64,000 nt of DNA from Lunularia cruciata (GCA_948567375.1 OX419758.1:5027001-5091000), one strand, 5' to 3'. Counted from the first letter of the stretch, positions 10,473 to 22,500 are shown. Notes: generated from the letters alone by a model not told the origin. Numbers and translations: made by a program.

Positions 10473-13400
10473 AATAGAGTCTGTATGAGAAATCTGCCCT
10501 ACCGCACCTAAGATATCCGAGCTATGCAAGTCGTACGGTCTACACACAACTGGAGCATCCGAAGAAACATCACCTAATGTGATTGCTCTCCTATGGATTG
10601 CACCAGCCACTGCCCTCTGTAGAGCAATGGATACACGCTGTCTAAAGTAAGCTACAAAGTATGAGAGTGAGAGTGGTACCCCCTGCCGCCTAACATGATA
10701 AGCCCTCGCGCACTCCCTGACAAATGTGTCAAATGCCGTGTCCATCGCTCCATATAACTCCAAGGCTAGAGGAACAAAGAGGTGACCTCGCTGCATGCCC
10801 CTGTACTTGGAGACCTTGCGACCTGCTGCTGCACTCGCCGCCCATCCAGGGGGATGGGTAATCACTCCCTCCGAAACTGTATCTCGCGTAGGGTCCGTCA
10901 CCACGACATCCGCTACTGTCACCTGATCATCTCGGACCAAGTATAAGTCTGCCCTGACACGTGTCGTCTGCAACGCATACGAACGCTCCCTCCAAGCCAA
11001 GTATCCACTCTCTCGTGCCATAGCAAACACTATGTCTCTAATGGCATCATGGGTAGCTATCCTCTATCCTCCAAAAGGACACCGTGTCATGTGGACCGCC
11101 GCTGCATCTAGTGTAGAACCACACTCACAAGTGAGTAGTGAAGATGCAGATGGGTGGACCAAACCTAGGCAAAACCTCATCGCTGTAGAGAAAGTAGCCG
11201 GTGCGAGTCGGAAAGCCCTAATGCATGGTCGAGCTAGGATCCACGAGCCTGCACCCTTGCCGGAGCAAGAGCGTAGACGTGCTCTAGTAGCCTGAGGAAT
11301 GGACGAGTCAACTAAGAGAGAATGTAGCGTATGCTCACACTGTCGCTCCATCAAGGAAGACTGTAGACCTCTAGTCCAATCTGATGATAGTGAAGCAAAC
11401 GGTGGAAAACCCTCTCGTGCTCGTGAAGATAGACTATCTCTCGTCTGCCGCAATAACACCTGGAGAGAAAAGGATCCTCCCTCCACCTCTGTCACATAAG
11501 TCTCCAAAACCGGCCTATCAGCAACCACAAAACGAGATGCAAGTAGGGGTGCCGAGAGAGCCCAACTACCCAAAAACGCTATAGGTGCCATCTCCTCCAT
11601 AGAAAGCAAGCCAACCCCACCACATGAGATCGGTAGAGCCGTCTGTCTACGTGCCAAATCCCCTGTCACACACTCAAAAGTCCCTGGTCCAATAATATCA
11701 CCAAAGACTCCCATAATCCTCCTATCAAATGCTCTCAGACGTGATAGGAAGGACGATGAGGGGGGAACTGTACGGATGAGGTAGGATGCTCGACGAGCAA
11801 TACTGGAAGAGAGTATACCAAATGCCACCTGCGGATCTCCTAGTAATGGAAGGTCATCCACATGGAGAACATCCTCTACAAGAGCAGCGTCCAAGAAGCG
11901 TGTGACAAAATCCTCCGATCCTACTGGCACTCCAAGAACACGAAGTCCCTCTGTGGATGTGATACACCCCTCTGGAAGCTCAAGGTGGGGAGGGATACCT
12001 AAAGGGGACCATGCCCTACACTTTGACACCTTGACTCTCAAGCCTACTAGATGTAGCTCGGTAGTCAAGTAGTCAAAGGCCTGCCTAATCTGATCTACCG
12101 GGCCTACGATGTGTGTATCATCTGCCAAGGATGGAAATACACAACCTGGCATGGCCAAAGTAGTAGACAGGAGAGCTCTAAAGTGAGCCATGGCAAATAA
12201 GGGCCCCCCCAAAGGATCTCTCTGACGTGTACCAACAGTTGACTCCAAGACGGTGACTCCCTCCTGTGAACCACCATGCTGGTAGTAAAGGGAAGCAAGA
12301 GAGCCATAAAAAGACCGCACAAAAGGAATGAGACTCGCCAAGGATCCACTAGCCTCCCTAAGCTCTCTAAAGATGGATGCACGTGAGACGCTATTAAAAG
12401 CGTTCTCAACGTCCACCTGTAGGACGACCCACTCCGGATGGATATCTAGGAATGCTCTAATGCCTAGAGATATAGCCTCACATCCTCTAGGTGTAGCTAC
12501 TCCAAACTGATGTGGACTAAGGTGCTGTCGAAAGTGAGAACGATGCTGAAGGACAATGGTACGACTGACCAAACGCAAAAAGATCTCTCCAATAGCGATC
12601 GGTCTAATGCCTCCAGTGTCCTTCTCGATCGCGAGAAGTCGACTAGCACCTAAGACCCGACTAACAGACATAGGAATATCTCCTCTCGCTACTGCTGCAG
12701 CCACCTGAAACAACTCGGTAAAACCACTAGAAGGATCATCTGCCTGGAAGCAATCTCTAAGGTGCTCATAAACCATCCCTGACAAGCCTCCTGAGGAAAG
12801 GCGAGGGGCAGTGCACAATGCTTGTGCAAATAGCGACCTATCAAGACATAAAGGCTGCTCTGGCTGATAATCTAAGACCTCTAGTGGTAGTCCCTCTACT
12901 GCTATAGGATGCAATGAGCGTAGGGAAGAGATGGTCTCATCAGTAGGACTCGCTATAGACAGAGGGTGTAGCGCTCGTGCTGCTCTACTAAACTCTCCCG
13001 CCTGACCCAATGTCCTACATCGTCGTAATCGAGTGGAATCTATGGTATCCTGTGGCGATGTCTGTCTCCTAAATCGTGTAGCCCTAACAGACTCCTCCTG
13101 AAGGGCTGCCCAATCCCCCGCTCGGAATCGACGAAATCTAGCCGCCACCTCTCTATGCCCCGCACGTCCCCCTCTAGCATAACGAAGACACCATCGAGGG
13201 AGTAGGAGGAATAGGAACCACGCTAACTTGTCCAAGGGATCACGTGCCAAACGATCCAATGGTAGGCGAAAAGCCTGTCTAGCCTCATCATGGAGTGTGC
13301 GGGGTAGCCTATGGAATAAACGTGGACATGGAAAACTAGTCTCAAATAACCCCAAAATGCAACCCGCCTGAGAAGCTAACCACTCCCACGAGTCGATCGG

Positions 13401-13631
13401 TATCCCTGGAACGATCAACGAAGGTATAGAAGAAGCGTGCGTAATCCCGAGTGTCACTGCTGTCGATGTGGTCGCTTGTCTCACGTGGACATCCCAAGTG
13501 GTCCAATCATAATCCTTGTGCATCCTTCCCACATGGGTCTTTACCCCTTGCGAGGTAAAGCGTCGGTGACACACCGGGCATGGTGTATCCCGACCCGCTC
13601 TAGGCGACCCCACATGGAAAGGTGTAGCCAT
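10464..13631 (-). CDS. ORF of REL-endo non-LTR retrotransposon (zinc finger, RT, endonuclease), one in-frame stop
   Basis: Numbering from the ATG at 13629-13631 (GCCATGG context), although the frame is open further upstream to 13718. Residues 18-38 form a C2H2 finger (C18, C21, H33, H38) that probably binds DNA. RT follows: 'GGIRPIAIGE', motif A with D407 in 'LQVDVENAFN', motif B 'RQRDPLGGPLF' (family Gly is Arg), and motif C 'SLADDTHIVG' with D504-D505. C-terminally there is a Cys-Cys-His-Cys knuckle (C835, C837, H847, C851), an in-frame TAG at codon 856 (11064-11066), and an endonuclease-like region with 'RADLYLVRDD' and 'VADVVVTDP'. The order fits R2/NeSL/HERO-type elements, which nick DNA with a restriction-like endonuclease. 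Without readthrough the nuclease half would be lost. The stop codon at 10464-10466 lies in the 3' hairpin. Confidence 0.88.
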
Positions 13632-14111
13632 GGCTAGCACAAGAAAAATGATAGTAACACATGATACTCTTCTCCGTATCTCCCCATATCTGCAAAACCA
13701 CAACCCCTCACATCCCAACTCACGTAAGAAAACAATCTCTCTCCCAACCCTAAAATCTATAAACTTTCATAACTTTCAATTTCCGTCTCCAAAATTTTCA
13801 AATTAAATTCCCATGGAACTTAATCATGAAAACCCAGAGATTAGAAATGAAAATTCACAACCCATCACTCTCAATGTATAATAATCACTCTCAACCCTAA
13901 AAAAACTAAAAAACTTCATAACTTTCTACTCCATTCTCCCTAGTTTTCAATCTAGGTGCCAATGGAACCGGAATTGAAAAACGAAGAGAATAGTCTATTC
14001 ACTCGAAGGCTACATGCTAGAGAGCACTCAGATTTTATCAAAATCGTCTCACGTCTCTCCTTCTCCTCTCTCGTCTCCACACTCTCCCCGCAGCTCCTCC
14101 CGCCGCCCGCC

Positions 14112-14128
14112 TCTTGTCTCTTATAAAT
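14112..14128. repeat. 17-bp target-site duplication, right copy
   Basis: TCTTGTCTCTTATAAAT, identical to 10359-10375. The bases outside differ. It marks the insertion point of the non-LTR element 47 bp before the first candidate ATG of the FAS1 relic. Confidence 0.92.
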
Positions 14129-14174
14129 AATGAATTCTCATCAGAATTGCGCGTCGTTTACGCAGGTCCAAGAG

Positions 14175-16324
14175 ATGGGAACGCAGCAACTCCTGGATAT
14201 GAAGATCTCGCGTGACACGTTGATGCTAAAATGCGCGGAAGAGAATTGTTCAATTCTTTAACGAGGAGCAAGAACTGCAGATAGCACCTAGGGCTGGCAA
14301 AGAAAATGCTAGCGCAGGAAATAACGTTCAGCGGAAGAAGATAGCCGCTTGTTTGGAGGACAGCACGCTTCCGTTTTCAATCCTGGTGAAAGAGATTGCG
14401 GAGAAGATGAACAGTAATGGTGATCATGTTACCTTAGTCTGTAAGGACTCTTGTGCTTTCGATTGGTTTGCGAGTATGCTACGGAATCACTTACACAGAT
14501 GCAGATGTTCTCGAGGACAATACCGCCACCAGCCTCTGGCGCTGGGAAGTAAGAGAATTGAAGTTTCTTCCAATATCCTACAGGGAAGAAATAGCTGAGC
14601 GGCGGCGAAGAAGGAAAAGAATAAATGAAAGGTTGTTGGATCTTTCTAGTGCAGTAGAGGTATTCAAATTCAAGCCGAACGATGTGAGCGATGAAGCTGC
14701 ACTTGCTAAGGCGAGGGAAATTCTTGCCAAGGGTGATGACGAGCTTACGCTTTTGTCTGCTAGAGTGGAACGGCTCTCGGGAAAATCTGGTGTTGCAAAT
14801 CAAGTGGATGGAGCGTCAGTGGTCACTGATGAAGGAACAAAGAAAAGGAGGAGGTCCGATCCTGAGGAGCAGGAAAGGATCAAGCCGGAGAGGATCCTGA
14901 AGCGACAGAGGATTGTGGAAGAGAGGGAGCAGAAACGAAAAGAGAAGGAAGAAGCGGAGAAGGAGCTCAAGCGCAAGGAAAAGGAGGAGGCTGATAAGAA
15001 AAAGCAAGAAAGGATGCCGAGAGGGTGTTGAGGAGGAAGGGAAAGGAAGAGGTGGAGCGGAAGAAGCAAGAGAAGGAAGCTGAAAGGGAACAGAAGAGGA
15101 AGGAGAAAGAAGATGACGAGCAGAGAAAGAAAATGGCTTTGAAGAAACAAGCCAGCTTCATGGACAGGTTTCTAGCGAGCAAGAAGGAGCCGTAAGAGCA
15201 AGCGAGTCAAGAAATCTCTGAGACAAACACCAAGGTTCCATCAGGTGCTGAAGAAGTGGAGAGGAAGGTGCAGCAGCCCTCAAGTGTACGAGATTCAGAT
15301 ATTTACTGAGGTAGTCAGGCGTATGGACGCTCTATTTCAGAGCAACGAGGATTTTGATCTGGATGAATTGTGGAAACAACATATAAGCACCTGGCAGGAG
15401 ACTCGTCAGCAGATGGCTTTGGGAAGACTTCCTGGATGGGGCACTCGTCGGAAGCCCAAAGCGATTGTCGCACCAGCGATTCGTCTTCATGGAGCTGGTG
15501 GGGATCCCCGAGCAAGTAGCAGCCACGATATGAGCCAGACGAAAACATCAGCAGCAAATGTAACGAGCCCGTCTCCTACTGCCTCTCCTCCGAAGGGGCC
15601 TCGAATTGAGTCTGACTTAGACGCCCTTGAGGATGTGGATTGGAAGGAGAGTTTTTCCGAATCTTGCCCCAGCACACCTTTGTCAGATTCTAAAAACTTT
15701 GTTTCTGATAGATATCTTCAGCTGCGCACCAAGAGGAAGAAGCTTTTCCAGTTTGACAAGAGTCATCGTCCTCCTTATTATGGAACTTTCTCCAAGAAGA
15801 GTGCTTTGATCAAGCCTCGGAATCCGTTGAAGCAGGTCCCAATGCTGGCGTACGATGTGGACAGTGATAAGGAGTGGGAAGAAGAAGAACCTGGAGAAAG
15901 CCTGTCCAATTTGGAGAACGATAAGGACGAGGGAGATGAGAGAGTAGACAACGAAGAGGAGGAAGACAGTCTACATGATGAGTTCATGGTGCCGGTTGGA
16001 TATCTATCCGAAGGTGAAGGAGTGCATATGGAGGGCGGAGCTGGAACTGCTGGAGATAACGCAAGAAACGGAATCTCTTATCATTCTCCTTCGTCAGGGA
16101 CGTGCAGTTCTGATATTGTTCCCAACGGCATGTCCCGGGAGCATCATGGTAAAGTTCTAGACAATGCAACTGAGCATGCTCTTAAGACGAATCGTCCTCG
16201 TCTCATTAACAACTTGGGCTGGGATTCTGAAGAAGAGGTCCTTCCTGCAACCAGGACAGAGGCTCTGGTTTTGGAAGCTCTTAGAATAAGAGACCTCACT
16301 CCCAGCAACACCGGAGTTCCTTGA
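14175..16324 (+). pseudogene. FAS1: FAS1 relic: CAF-1 p150-like large subunit, broken and intron-free
   Basis: FAS1 is the large subunit of chromatin assembly factor 1, which deposits H3-H4 on replicating DNA. Colinear matches are visible: 'KRIVQFFNEEQEL' (about 14236), 'TLPFSILVKEIAEKM' (14370-14412), 'VCYGITYTDADVLEDN' (about 14475-14525), a long Lys/Glu-rich helix (14830-15150), 'KKQASFMDRFLASKK' (about 15145-15189), 'FDKSHRPPYYGTFSKK' and the acidic 'DVDSDKEWEEEEPGESL' and 'DEFMVPVGYLSEGEGV'. Breaks: frame changes near 14235, 14440, 15005 and 15295, a TAA at 15193-15195, and a TGA at 16322-16324 before the expected C-terminal quarter. No GT-AG introns are needed over 2 kb, whereas the Arabidopsis gene is split into many exons, so it could be a processed copy; no poly-A or duplication was found. 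Identity is secure; non-function is well supported. Confidence 0.88.
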
Positions 16325-18729
16325 AGTTTGCTCGTAGTTCCAACAGGCAAGTTCATTTTGACCCTTTTCCCCAAATCTGGAACAATCAAAACCCATGCGA
16401 GTGATCTTCAAGGAGCCACTTACTTCTTTCAGAGGGGACAAATTTTTCACGAGAGTAGATGGAGTAGCGGAGCATCCCAGCAAGCAAAGCACTTCTCGAG
16501 CAACTATGTTGTGATAAGAGCCATCTAACATCCACCATAACGTTTCCCGGCAAGCCTTCTTCATTTCAGACATTGTCGCCTGTTGTGCGGTGTTGATGCT
16601 GCACAACCTGGTTTGGCTTACATTGAAACTTGGTCAACTTAATGGGCTTATACTCGGGGGGAAAATTCGTCTAGGATGTGCGCGTTGAAGCGAAGTAATC
16701 TTGATCATCAATTTTATGTGCATTTATGCGGATCAGATTCGAAGAGCTTCGCAGTGGGCTTCGTCTGTTTCCGTTGAGAAACACACTAAGCGTCCAGCTG
16801 CATAGTAATTCCTATATCCTTCAGCTTAGCTTGAGATTAGTCACTTGTGAACTGGTCTCAACCAGGAAATTGCATCTCTACAACACAGATACACTTCCTT
16901 GCTATGATCGGAGTCGGGAGAAAAGAAAACCCTTGAGGTTCAGGCTGCTTATCAGCCACTGAGCATGGAGCTCATATACGTCATCTGAGATACGGGGTTT
17001 AGGGTTTAGGGTTTAGGGAGAGACGAGCGTTGTTGTACATAGGTAGGAGAGCTTGATCTTCGACACACCTGGTATGTGTACAGTACTCCCATCTGTGTTT
17101 GTTACATATTGTGCACATATTACGCATAACCCAGCCAATTTGAATATTATATGTTCATGGATATGTACTAGATTATTTTGAGGTGAAGTACGATTACTGG
17201 CTGAAATAGAGACCTGAAATTGATCCCACAGTGGGTTTAAAAATCTTTTAATGGGACGACGATGCAGCGACGAGTTTCTGTTGGATTCTAGGTTGCGCAA
17301 GTTCGGCAACCTTTGCTGCGTTACACTACCTGCATAACGCACGACCTCCATGATCCATTTCCCATCTGGTGAAAGCTTAAGTCTTCAAACTGAAACACCC
17401 TATTCTTCCTGGTACTGGGCTTTTGTGTCGACTCTGAAAAGGCTGCTATTGAGATAGCAATACTGTTCAGTTTCTTCCAAATTATCTCCAAAGATTGCAT
17501 AGACTTCTTTCTCCTCTCGCGATCATTCCTTCCCACCTGGAACCCATTCGGAAATGTGGGTCGTATTCCTCGGCAGATATCAAGGTACCTGTGTCTGCGG
17601 TGTAGTGCTACAATCTTGGTACAGACCCCAAATCGATCTGTGCAATTGCCTAGGCTAAGACTGCTCCTAGTGTGCGAGAAGTGCTCCCATGAATTAGCCA
17701 AATATAGTGTAATCATGGGTGTCATGCTCTCCTGTTACTGAAAACAGGAGAACAAATGAAAGAACATTTCCACAAGAGAGGTGTTTTAACACTAGTACAC
17801 GTCTGACAAACTGCAACGGGTAAATGGCCATTTAATGTTATTGAAATATGAAATAAAAAATCTCCGTCGTTAGACCGATATTCAGAGTAACGTTGGTTTC
17901 TTTTCGAGCGTTTTGTCATATGGTTATCTCATCGATGTCATACAACTCACATAACCCGTATCGAATGGCATTCTATAAACTTTTGCTTGATAGATGGATT
18001 TAAGTTGTACGATGGATGTTATTCTCTCTGGGGGCTTTCTATCCCCGTTGTTATCCTGGTCTTGTATAAGTCGTATAACCTAAATACCTTTACTACAATT
18101 TTCTTTGATCAATGAATTCTGTACAATCTTATTGAGTGGTCTGTTGTACTTTACTTTCCTTGCAATGTGTTGGGACGAAGATTCTGTTGTAACTTCTGTT
18201 TGGGAGGATGAAACTCATGTGGATGCAATCGGACTGATGTGCGCTAGAAACGTCGCACTGAGAGATGTAGTGAAGGTACCATATTGGGACCAAGATTGGT
18301 TCTGTGTGGGTGACAAGGATACCACTCAATAACGTCTCGTCGACTCTATTTCTCATCGTTCTTGAATGTGTACTGTGGGTCTTCTGAGTTCTGCCGAGGT
18401 TCTACCCTAGAAGAATTATGGACTGTAGGTACAGACCACAGAAGCTGCAGTGCTCTTTCTCATGAAAGACCTGAAACATCTCGAGTGGGAGCTTCTTCCG
18501 GTTGATATTTTGATTTCGACAGGCAATCATCGTATTTATAACCTTGTAAACTCTTCAAATGTTGAGGTCCTACTATCGCCCTTAGGGAACCCACAATGTC
18601 TTTGAAACAACTAGCTGTTACTGTTGCTTTCGGACAAGTTCAGATTTTCTATGGAGATCCTAGAGGTAGTGTTTCTCATATTGCTATCCTCTATATGTAA
18701 GGGATGGGTCACGTCCCGTGACATCATAT
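16325..18729. other. Gene-poor stretch after FAS1 relic
   Basis: No protein is recognised. The expected FAS1 C-terminal winged-helix region is not seen. Base composition is close to that of the FAS1 relic, without obvious repeat content apart from the telomere-like motif at 16994-17018. Open frames on both strands are short and look random. Confidence 0.4.
16994..17018 (+). repeat. Short interstitial telomere-type repeat
   Basis: Three consecutive copies of the plant telomere heptamer (GGGTTTA reading) at GGGGTTTAGGGTTTAGGG and the next TTTAGGG. It may be a telo-box regulatory motif or a repair scar; length alone cannot decide. Confidence 0.7.
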
Positions 18730-18734
18730 TCCCT

Positions 18735-19045
18735 TTCCGAAAAAGTAGCTGATTGTCTGGTTGAATGCCTTACGACGAGCACACGCTGCTCTTGGACTTG
18801 TTGAAGAGGACCTCGTACTGGCGTACTCCTGCCTCTTTCGGCTTGACTTTATCTTTGGCTCAGCAAGTGGTTCTCTGGTGCGTTCTCGGCTATGCTCCTG
18901 GTCACGGTCATGCCACTGACATTGGGTCGGGTCAAGATGACATTGACCTGCGTGAGGATGAGTCAGGTGACGCAGAATCGCTGTTAAGTTCAGTTCCTCC
19001 TACCGGGAGCGAAGCGTCAGAATTCGTTGGAGGCCGAAGCTAAAC
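18735..19045 (+). repeat. Fragment of an unknown sequence repeated at 46.5-46.8 kb
   Basis: DNA from about 18750 to 18965 aligns with the reverse complement of about 46565-46790, including CTCTTGGA-CTTGTTGAA-AGGACCTC and TATGCTCCT...GTCATGCCA-TGA-ATT. In one frame both encode a 'VWLNAL...ALGLVEEDLVL' stretch and then a hydrophobic segment; each copy needs at least one frame change. I do not recognise the protein family. It may be a relic of a repeated gene or a mobile element. Confidence 0.55.
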
Positions 19046-22000
19046 TAGCACATTCGAGCGTGTAAGGGTTAATGTACGGAAGGCGAAGACTGAACTCAGA
19101 ATCATACAGGAAGCCAGGAAACATTCATCATTCAGTAGCTAGACTTTCCATCAACACATCCATCCCTTTTGCTAAAAGTGAATCTCAGTATTACTATCTT
19201 TCGTAAACATGATACCAAGATTTCATGGAAAGGCACCCGAGGGAACGGGTTTCATGACAACGTCGAAAATCAGAAGAGCATGCAGTGCCAGTTCAGTACG
19301 TGTTGCGCAGATGGGTAATCAGCATTGAGATCCCTTTCCCGCGGTACGTGCCGTGGGGAAAGAGATAGTCTCAAACGCTGGGTTACAGACACGGTTGGGC
19401 AAGACCGCAGGGTCCAATGTCTGGAAATCAAGGAAATTCGTTTACAGACTTTTTGTCTAGCGTCTGTGAAATACACCTGGTGATAAACAACCCATGCAAA
19501 CGATATTAGATGGATACTAGGGAGATTTGAATATAGAATTCATGTGATCGAGTGTATGGAAGGCAGATACATCCAGTGAACTGGGGACATTTGATGACTG
19601 GTTGTTTAAAGTATTTCGCGAAGGAGGGGGATTGCAATCTTACCACAAATCTCATAGATCACATTCCCCTCGAAACGAGTCAGGTGGGAAGATGTGCTCG
19701 AGGGGAAATCCTTGAGGCCAATGTTCGTTTGCCAATTATATTTGTACATGGTAAGACGCTTAATTTCGATGGCGCTATGAAGTGAAATCTGAAGAAACAA
19801 ATGCCACCGACTTGCGGGAAGCATGCAAGGAACTCAATCCTGACCAGACAAAAATCAAACTAGTAAACAAGTAGAGATCACCTACACGATTTATGAACAT
19901 AGCTTTAATAGCCGCTTTATTTGCCTGAATGCGCGCAAACCAAAAATTTATCAATAAATATGACGCGAGCCAATTCCCTCCCATCCTAAAAACTTGGAGC
20001 GTCAATCATTTTGACTAAGACTGAGGAACTCAGTGTGAAGTGTCCAATGCTCTGAGAGCTTCGTTCGCCGGAAAAGAGCGAGTCTCTTATTTCTTTCTTG
20101 TAGAACGAAGCCTTCCAAGGGCGCCAAAAAATCGGGGAAGTGATCGTCTCAATTTATTCTGATCGACTTGCAATCAGTAAAAGATGCAACTATGGAAAAG
20201 TTCCACGGTTCTTAAACTACGACATTTGTGTACATACATCTTGTGAGATTCAACCGGATAGGGACATTCAGCTAGAATATCCCCAAAACCGGAAAGCACT
20301 TCGTAGTTCCACCTGAAGTGTACTCTAAACTCAAGATCTAGTCCTCTTCATGCACTGTGGTACTACTCAAGCATCCAAATTGTGTAAGTATAAATCGAGG
20401 GGATGACATGATATCAACCCTGCTGCGCTTTCTCCCACTTCTTCTCAACACGACTGTCACCCCTCCTATGCGCGTGTCCTGCTTCATGTTGTGCGTTGAT
20501 TAGCTCTACGACTAGATCCAGAGCTGTTCTCTCAGACAAGATAAGGAGACCCAGTAGGCATAACATGGTCAGCTACGAAAACTCCCAAGAAGCTCATGAC
20601 AGTATCCGTACAGAGTAACGTAACACAGAAGAACTACATGAACATCCATACTTGGTTGCCTATTTACGTCAAGCGAGGGATTGAATATGAAACAGAAAGA
20701 CAGGCAAGTTATTACCTTTCGAGAAATTGCTCTGCGCAGAACGTAAGTGAGGAGAAACTAAAACTCCAAACCAATGCAAAGGTTGTGCCGTGTCCTTTGA
20801 GACCTGTCAAAGATCATCTAGGAACGTTATCTCACGATATTCTTCATCGAGTATAATCATTATAGAAGGAGGGATGAATACGCCCAATATACATGGCAAT
20901 CAAATGCATGTTGATCACTATGAGTGATAGGCAAAGGAAAGTGAACTCCGATGTACCATTCACTGATTCGTAGCTGAAACAGAACGATGTAGAAGTTTAC
21001 TTCGAACAAGCTCGAATCATCATCAGAATCCGTGGCGGAATCGTCGACCAAATTCCTGATCTCCCATTGGTCCATCCATCCCTACAGAGCAAAGTCGGGA
21101 TGCACACGATCACGGCCCCAGTAGCTCCACAGAGGACTCGGATCGAGAGCTAAGCACATCTATTCTGGAATTGACAACGCTGAGTCTTCTTATCACTGAT
21201 CCGCTTCCAGTGCATTTCCTGAAAACTCATCCAATGATTCCATCTGATGCCCTCTGTCGGCTAATCTTATGCTTCAGCCCGGAAATTCATGTAGTCCTTT
21301 GGACTCCAACTTATAAACTAACTAGATTGAACTAAAACACTAATAAGAGATTTTCAATGTGTGGTCTTAGTAGACAGCTTGCATTTTAGCTCGATCAAGA
21401 CAAGGAAAACTACTACAAACCTGACGTAGCGTCTGGTGAAATATGTCGCGTCGTTTGAACATGTGATGCACAGAATCTAGACAGTCCCAATATTTCCTTA
21501 CCCAATAGCTCTTTGTTTCCCGTATCCTCCCGCATCGTTCCTTCGACCACCATAGCTCTCAAGTTCCCGAACTTCTCACACGGTAGTTTCAAATTCCAAG
21601 TCCTCGAAGGTGAACCCTAAGCCTAGAATCCGTGAGACGCAAACCTCTTACGTCCGGCAATCCTAGCTTTACGTACACTCATGAATAAAGACGGACACGT
21701 CACGCCAGATTATTCTCCAGGTAGCCTAGGACGTTGGCTAGTAAACTCCTCCACAAAGTATCCTGCAGTATCATCCCAGCGTCCCGCCACATCGACTCCG
21801 ATGAGTTCAAAACTGTTCAAAACTGTTCTAGAGGCTGATATGCAATATGCTGAGTCAGAGCTTAGTTGGCGCTACGTGGCCGCGTGAACGGAAGTAAGCT
21901 GGATAATAAGTGGCTCAGAACATCTAACCAATGACACTTTACCAAACCCTTGCCACAAGATTGGCAGGTGGGGCGATTTTGTGGACCTCCGGGCTATCCA

Positions 22001-22500
22001 CGTGGAGAATGAAGAGGCTGTAACGAAGGCGCTACTCGTGATGTCAAGTGTCGCAATCCTGGTCGGCACCACGTTGGAACGAATTCAAGCTGGAAAGGAA
22101 GTCCAACCGTCTTCTTCCTGTCTGCTGACTATTTTCATCCGCTAAACTTTCTCCACCTCAGACTTTTCTAGCGGCTCGCATCTATCCCTGCAGTCTTGCG
22201 AATAACGCCGTTAGATAATATATCGTCTGGACCAAGCAAATCTTCCCTCTATTGCCAAGGACTTGCTCCTCAAATTTCTTCGTATCTTTCCCCAAAAGAG
22301 CACATTCAATTTATTATCTTCTTTCTGGCTTGGACTCTTCAGTTTGTGCACTGGTGTTATTCTTCTTTACAAAAGGTTGTTTAATGGACCTTTTCGTTAC
22401 AGTCACTCTAAGAAGCAAAGCATAAGCATGTTTAGTTGTTATATGAGAAAACTAATAATCATGAAAGATGTTTACGTCGGAGTTAGAGGCGGTATTAGAT
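19046..22500. other. No recognised gene
   Basis: Mixed-composition DNA with only short open frames on both strands and no repeats shared with the rest of the window that I can see. Nothing can be supported here. Confidence 0.4.

Larger units (their letters stand above)
10376..14111 (-). mobile_element. Non-LTR retrotransposon with restriction-like endonuclease, apparently full length
   Basis: A 3,736-bp minus-strand insertion bounded by a perfect 17-bp target duplication, TCTTGTCTCTTATAAAT at 10359-10375 and 14112-14128. Structure in the sense direction: a 480-bp 5' UTR containing a diverged tandem repeat of period about 158 bp, one long ORF (13631 to 10464) broken by a single TAG, and an 88-bp 3' UTR ending in CGCCTTTTTTCTC. 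No LTRs and no long poly-A are present. Three further copies (8932-9832, 23414-23525, 43975-46037) share its 3' end and are all 5'-truncated and flanked by their own target duplications, as expected for target-primed reverse transcription. Confidence 0.92.

Noticed and set aside
11299..11584. Plus-strand open frames inside the non-LTR element
   Set aside because: They lie opposite the long minus-strand RT/endonuclease ORF, are short, and match nothing.
15005..15295. An intron in the FAS1 relic instead of frame changes
   Set aside because: The stretch itself encodes FAS1-like residues in another frame ('KKQASFMDRFLASKK'), and no suitable GT-AG pair would remove it.
16157..16606. Minus-strand 149-residue ORF overlapping the end of the FAS1 relic
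   Set aside because: Its last part is antisense to clear FAS1 coding sequence; the remainder resembles no family and has no conserved partner.
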